A stretch of 13,012 nucleotides of DNA from Candidatus Saccharimonadota bacterium (GTDB lineage: Bacteria > Patescibacteriota > Saccharimonadia > Saccharimonadales > JACDFO01): assembly GCA_013815785.1 (NCBI GenBank), contig JACDFO010000025.1, forward strand, positions 1-13,012, read 5' to 3'. Under the pieces are notes generated by a model. The model ran no database searches. It saw nothing but the letters and a program-made list of their open reading frames with translations, and had not been told where the DNA came from. Shown here piece after piece: positions 12,356 through 13,012 of this stretch (its first letter is position 1; every line of letters begins with the position of its first letter). The position numbers were made by a program, and so were the translations under genes.

Positions 12356-13012
12356 ATGACTAAATATAAGTTTCCAAAGCACTTTGTCTGGGGTGCCAGT
12401 ACGGCGAGTCATCAAGTTGAGGGCGGAACGTTGAACCAATGGTCTATTTGGGAGTTATCACATGCACAGGAGTTAGCAAGAACTGCCGAGCAACGGGTTG
12501 GCCATACACCCGAGTGGGAACACATAAAAAAACAGGCAACAGACCCCAATAATTATGTATCTGGCAAAGGAGTAGATCACTATAATCGCTACCGCGAGGA
12601 TTTTGATATTGTAAAAAGCCTGCATCTTAGTGCGTTTCGGTTTGGTATTGAATGGTCACGATTAGAACCAGTCGAAGGGGTTTGGGACGAAAAAGCCGTC
12701 GCCCATTATCTTTCATATATAAAAGAGCTTAAAAAGCGTAATATCGAACCTTTTTTGAATATTTGGCACTGGACGATGCCAACCTGGTTTACAGATAAGG
12801 GCGGTTTTACAAAAAGGTCTAATTTGGCTTATTTTGACCGTTTCGTACAGAAGATTGCAGACGAATACGGCCATGAAATAACCTACGTAATCACGTTAAA
12901 TGAGCCTAATGTCTACAGCACGTTCAGTTATACAACAGGGGAGTGGCCACCACAAGAAAAAAACATGTTGAATTTTTTCAAAGTGTATTGGAACCTGACC
13001 AGAGCACACAAA
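12356..13012 (+). CDS. Glycoside hydrolase family 1 beta-glycosidase, 3'-truncated by the window
   Basis: GH1 enzymes are retaining beta-glycosidases that release sugars such as glucose or galactose from beta-linked oligosaccharides. The 219 visible residues show the family start F-P-x-x-F-V-W-G-A-S-T-A-S-H-Q-V-E-G-G, with the glycone-binding Gln20. Further along are RFGIEWSRLEP (about 97-107), H138 in NIWHWTMP, and the acid/base motif TLNEP with Glu183. The second catalytic Glu (the nucleophile in the ENG motif) would lie beyond the window, since family members have about 420-480 residues. The H-W-T-x-P form and the insertion at about 28-66 recall archaeal-type GH1 enzymes. There is no signal peptide, so it probably acts on imported sugars in the cytoplasm. 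The start is supported by GGAG 5 nt upstream and the typical N-terminus. Confidence 0.93.
   Translation, partial: MTKYKFPKHFVWGASTASHQVEGGTLNQWSIWELSHAQELARTAEQRVGHTPEWEHIKKQATDPNNYVSGKGVDHYNRYREDFDIVKSLHLSAFRFGIEWSRLEPVEGVWDEKAVAHYLSYIKELKKRNIEPFLNIWHWTMPTWFTDKGGFTKRSNLAYFDRFVQKIADEYGHEITYVITLNEPNVYSTFSYTTGEWPPQEKNMLNFFKVYWNLTRAHK

Noticed and set aside
1..13012. UGA recoded as glycine, as in some candidate phyla
   Set aside because: TGA ends genes at 427, 4776, 7027 and 10616 at the expected family lengths or in ATGA overlaps, and no gene needs read-through of TGA.
1..13012. CRISPR array, insertion sequence or prophage genes
   Set aside because: No regularly spaced direct repeats, transposase or phage-type proteins were seen. 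The only direct repeats are the xseA heptamer and the two RNA modules.

Overview
The window reads as a chromosomal segment of a small-genome bacterium of the Candidate Phyla Radiation, most likely Candidatus Saccharibacteria (TM7). This is inference. It rests on short, tightly packed genes with TAATG and ATGA overlaps, compact versions of housekeeping proteins (XseA of 367 residues, XseB of 67, a single-chain GlyRS of 436), a Trm11-like methylase without the usual catalytic motif, and -10 boxes placed 7-10 nt before start codons, which predicts leaderless mRNAs. TGA ends several genes (427, 4776, 7027, 10616), so the UGA=Gly code of Gracilibacteria and Absconditabacteria does not apply.

Layout. 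The left end holds the end of an unrecognised gene (2-427, +), then a convergent minus-strand pair: a Trm11-like methylase and rpmA (L27). A 50-bp divergent promoter region at 1884-1933 separates them from a plus-strand operon: an LPG-synthase-type membrane protein, xseA, xseB, a membrane-anchored FAM173-like methyltransferase, and a single-pass protein with an outer domain. A gene-free stretch (5550-5944) follows and folds into a large two-domain RNA candidate. Next comes a second operon: a degenerate histidine-kinase-like protein, a lone receiver domain with Glu at the phosphorylation position, and recO. The right part holds mostly single genes with their own promoters: glyS, an EamA transporter, a small alpha/beta hydrolase, a NYN-domain nuclease-like protein and a flavodoxin-like protein. 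After another structured gene-free stretch (12051-12355), a GH1 glycosidase begins and runs off the window.

How the genes fit together. xseA and xseB encode the two subunits of exonuclease VII, and recO adds recombinational repair. glyS, rpmA and the Trm11-like methylase serve translation. The kinase-like and receiver-like pair look like a former two-component system that can no longer use His-Asp phosphotransfer; being coupled to recO, they may act by binding.

The two most novel signals are RNA-like. The first is the region 5556-5916: two domains closed by perfect 9-bp and 10-bp long-range helices, each containing a near-identical hairpin module, with G-T pairs that indicate the plus strand. 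The second is the leader of the GH1 gene, which holds an 86-nt three-way-junction element and further hairpins before one of the two good Shine-Dalgarno sequences I noticed in the window. I could match neither to a known RNA family from memory.
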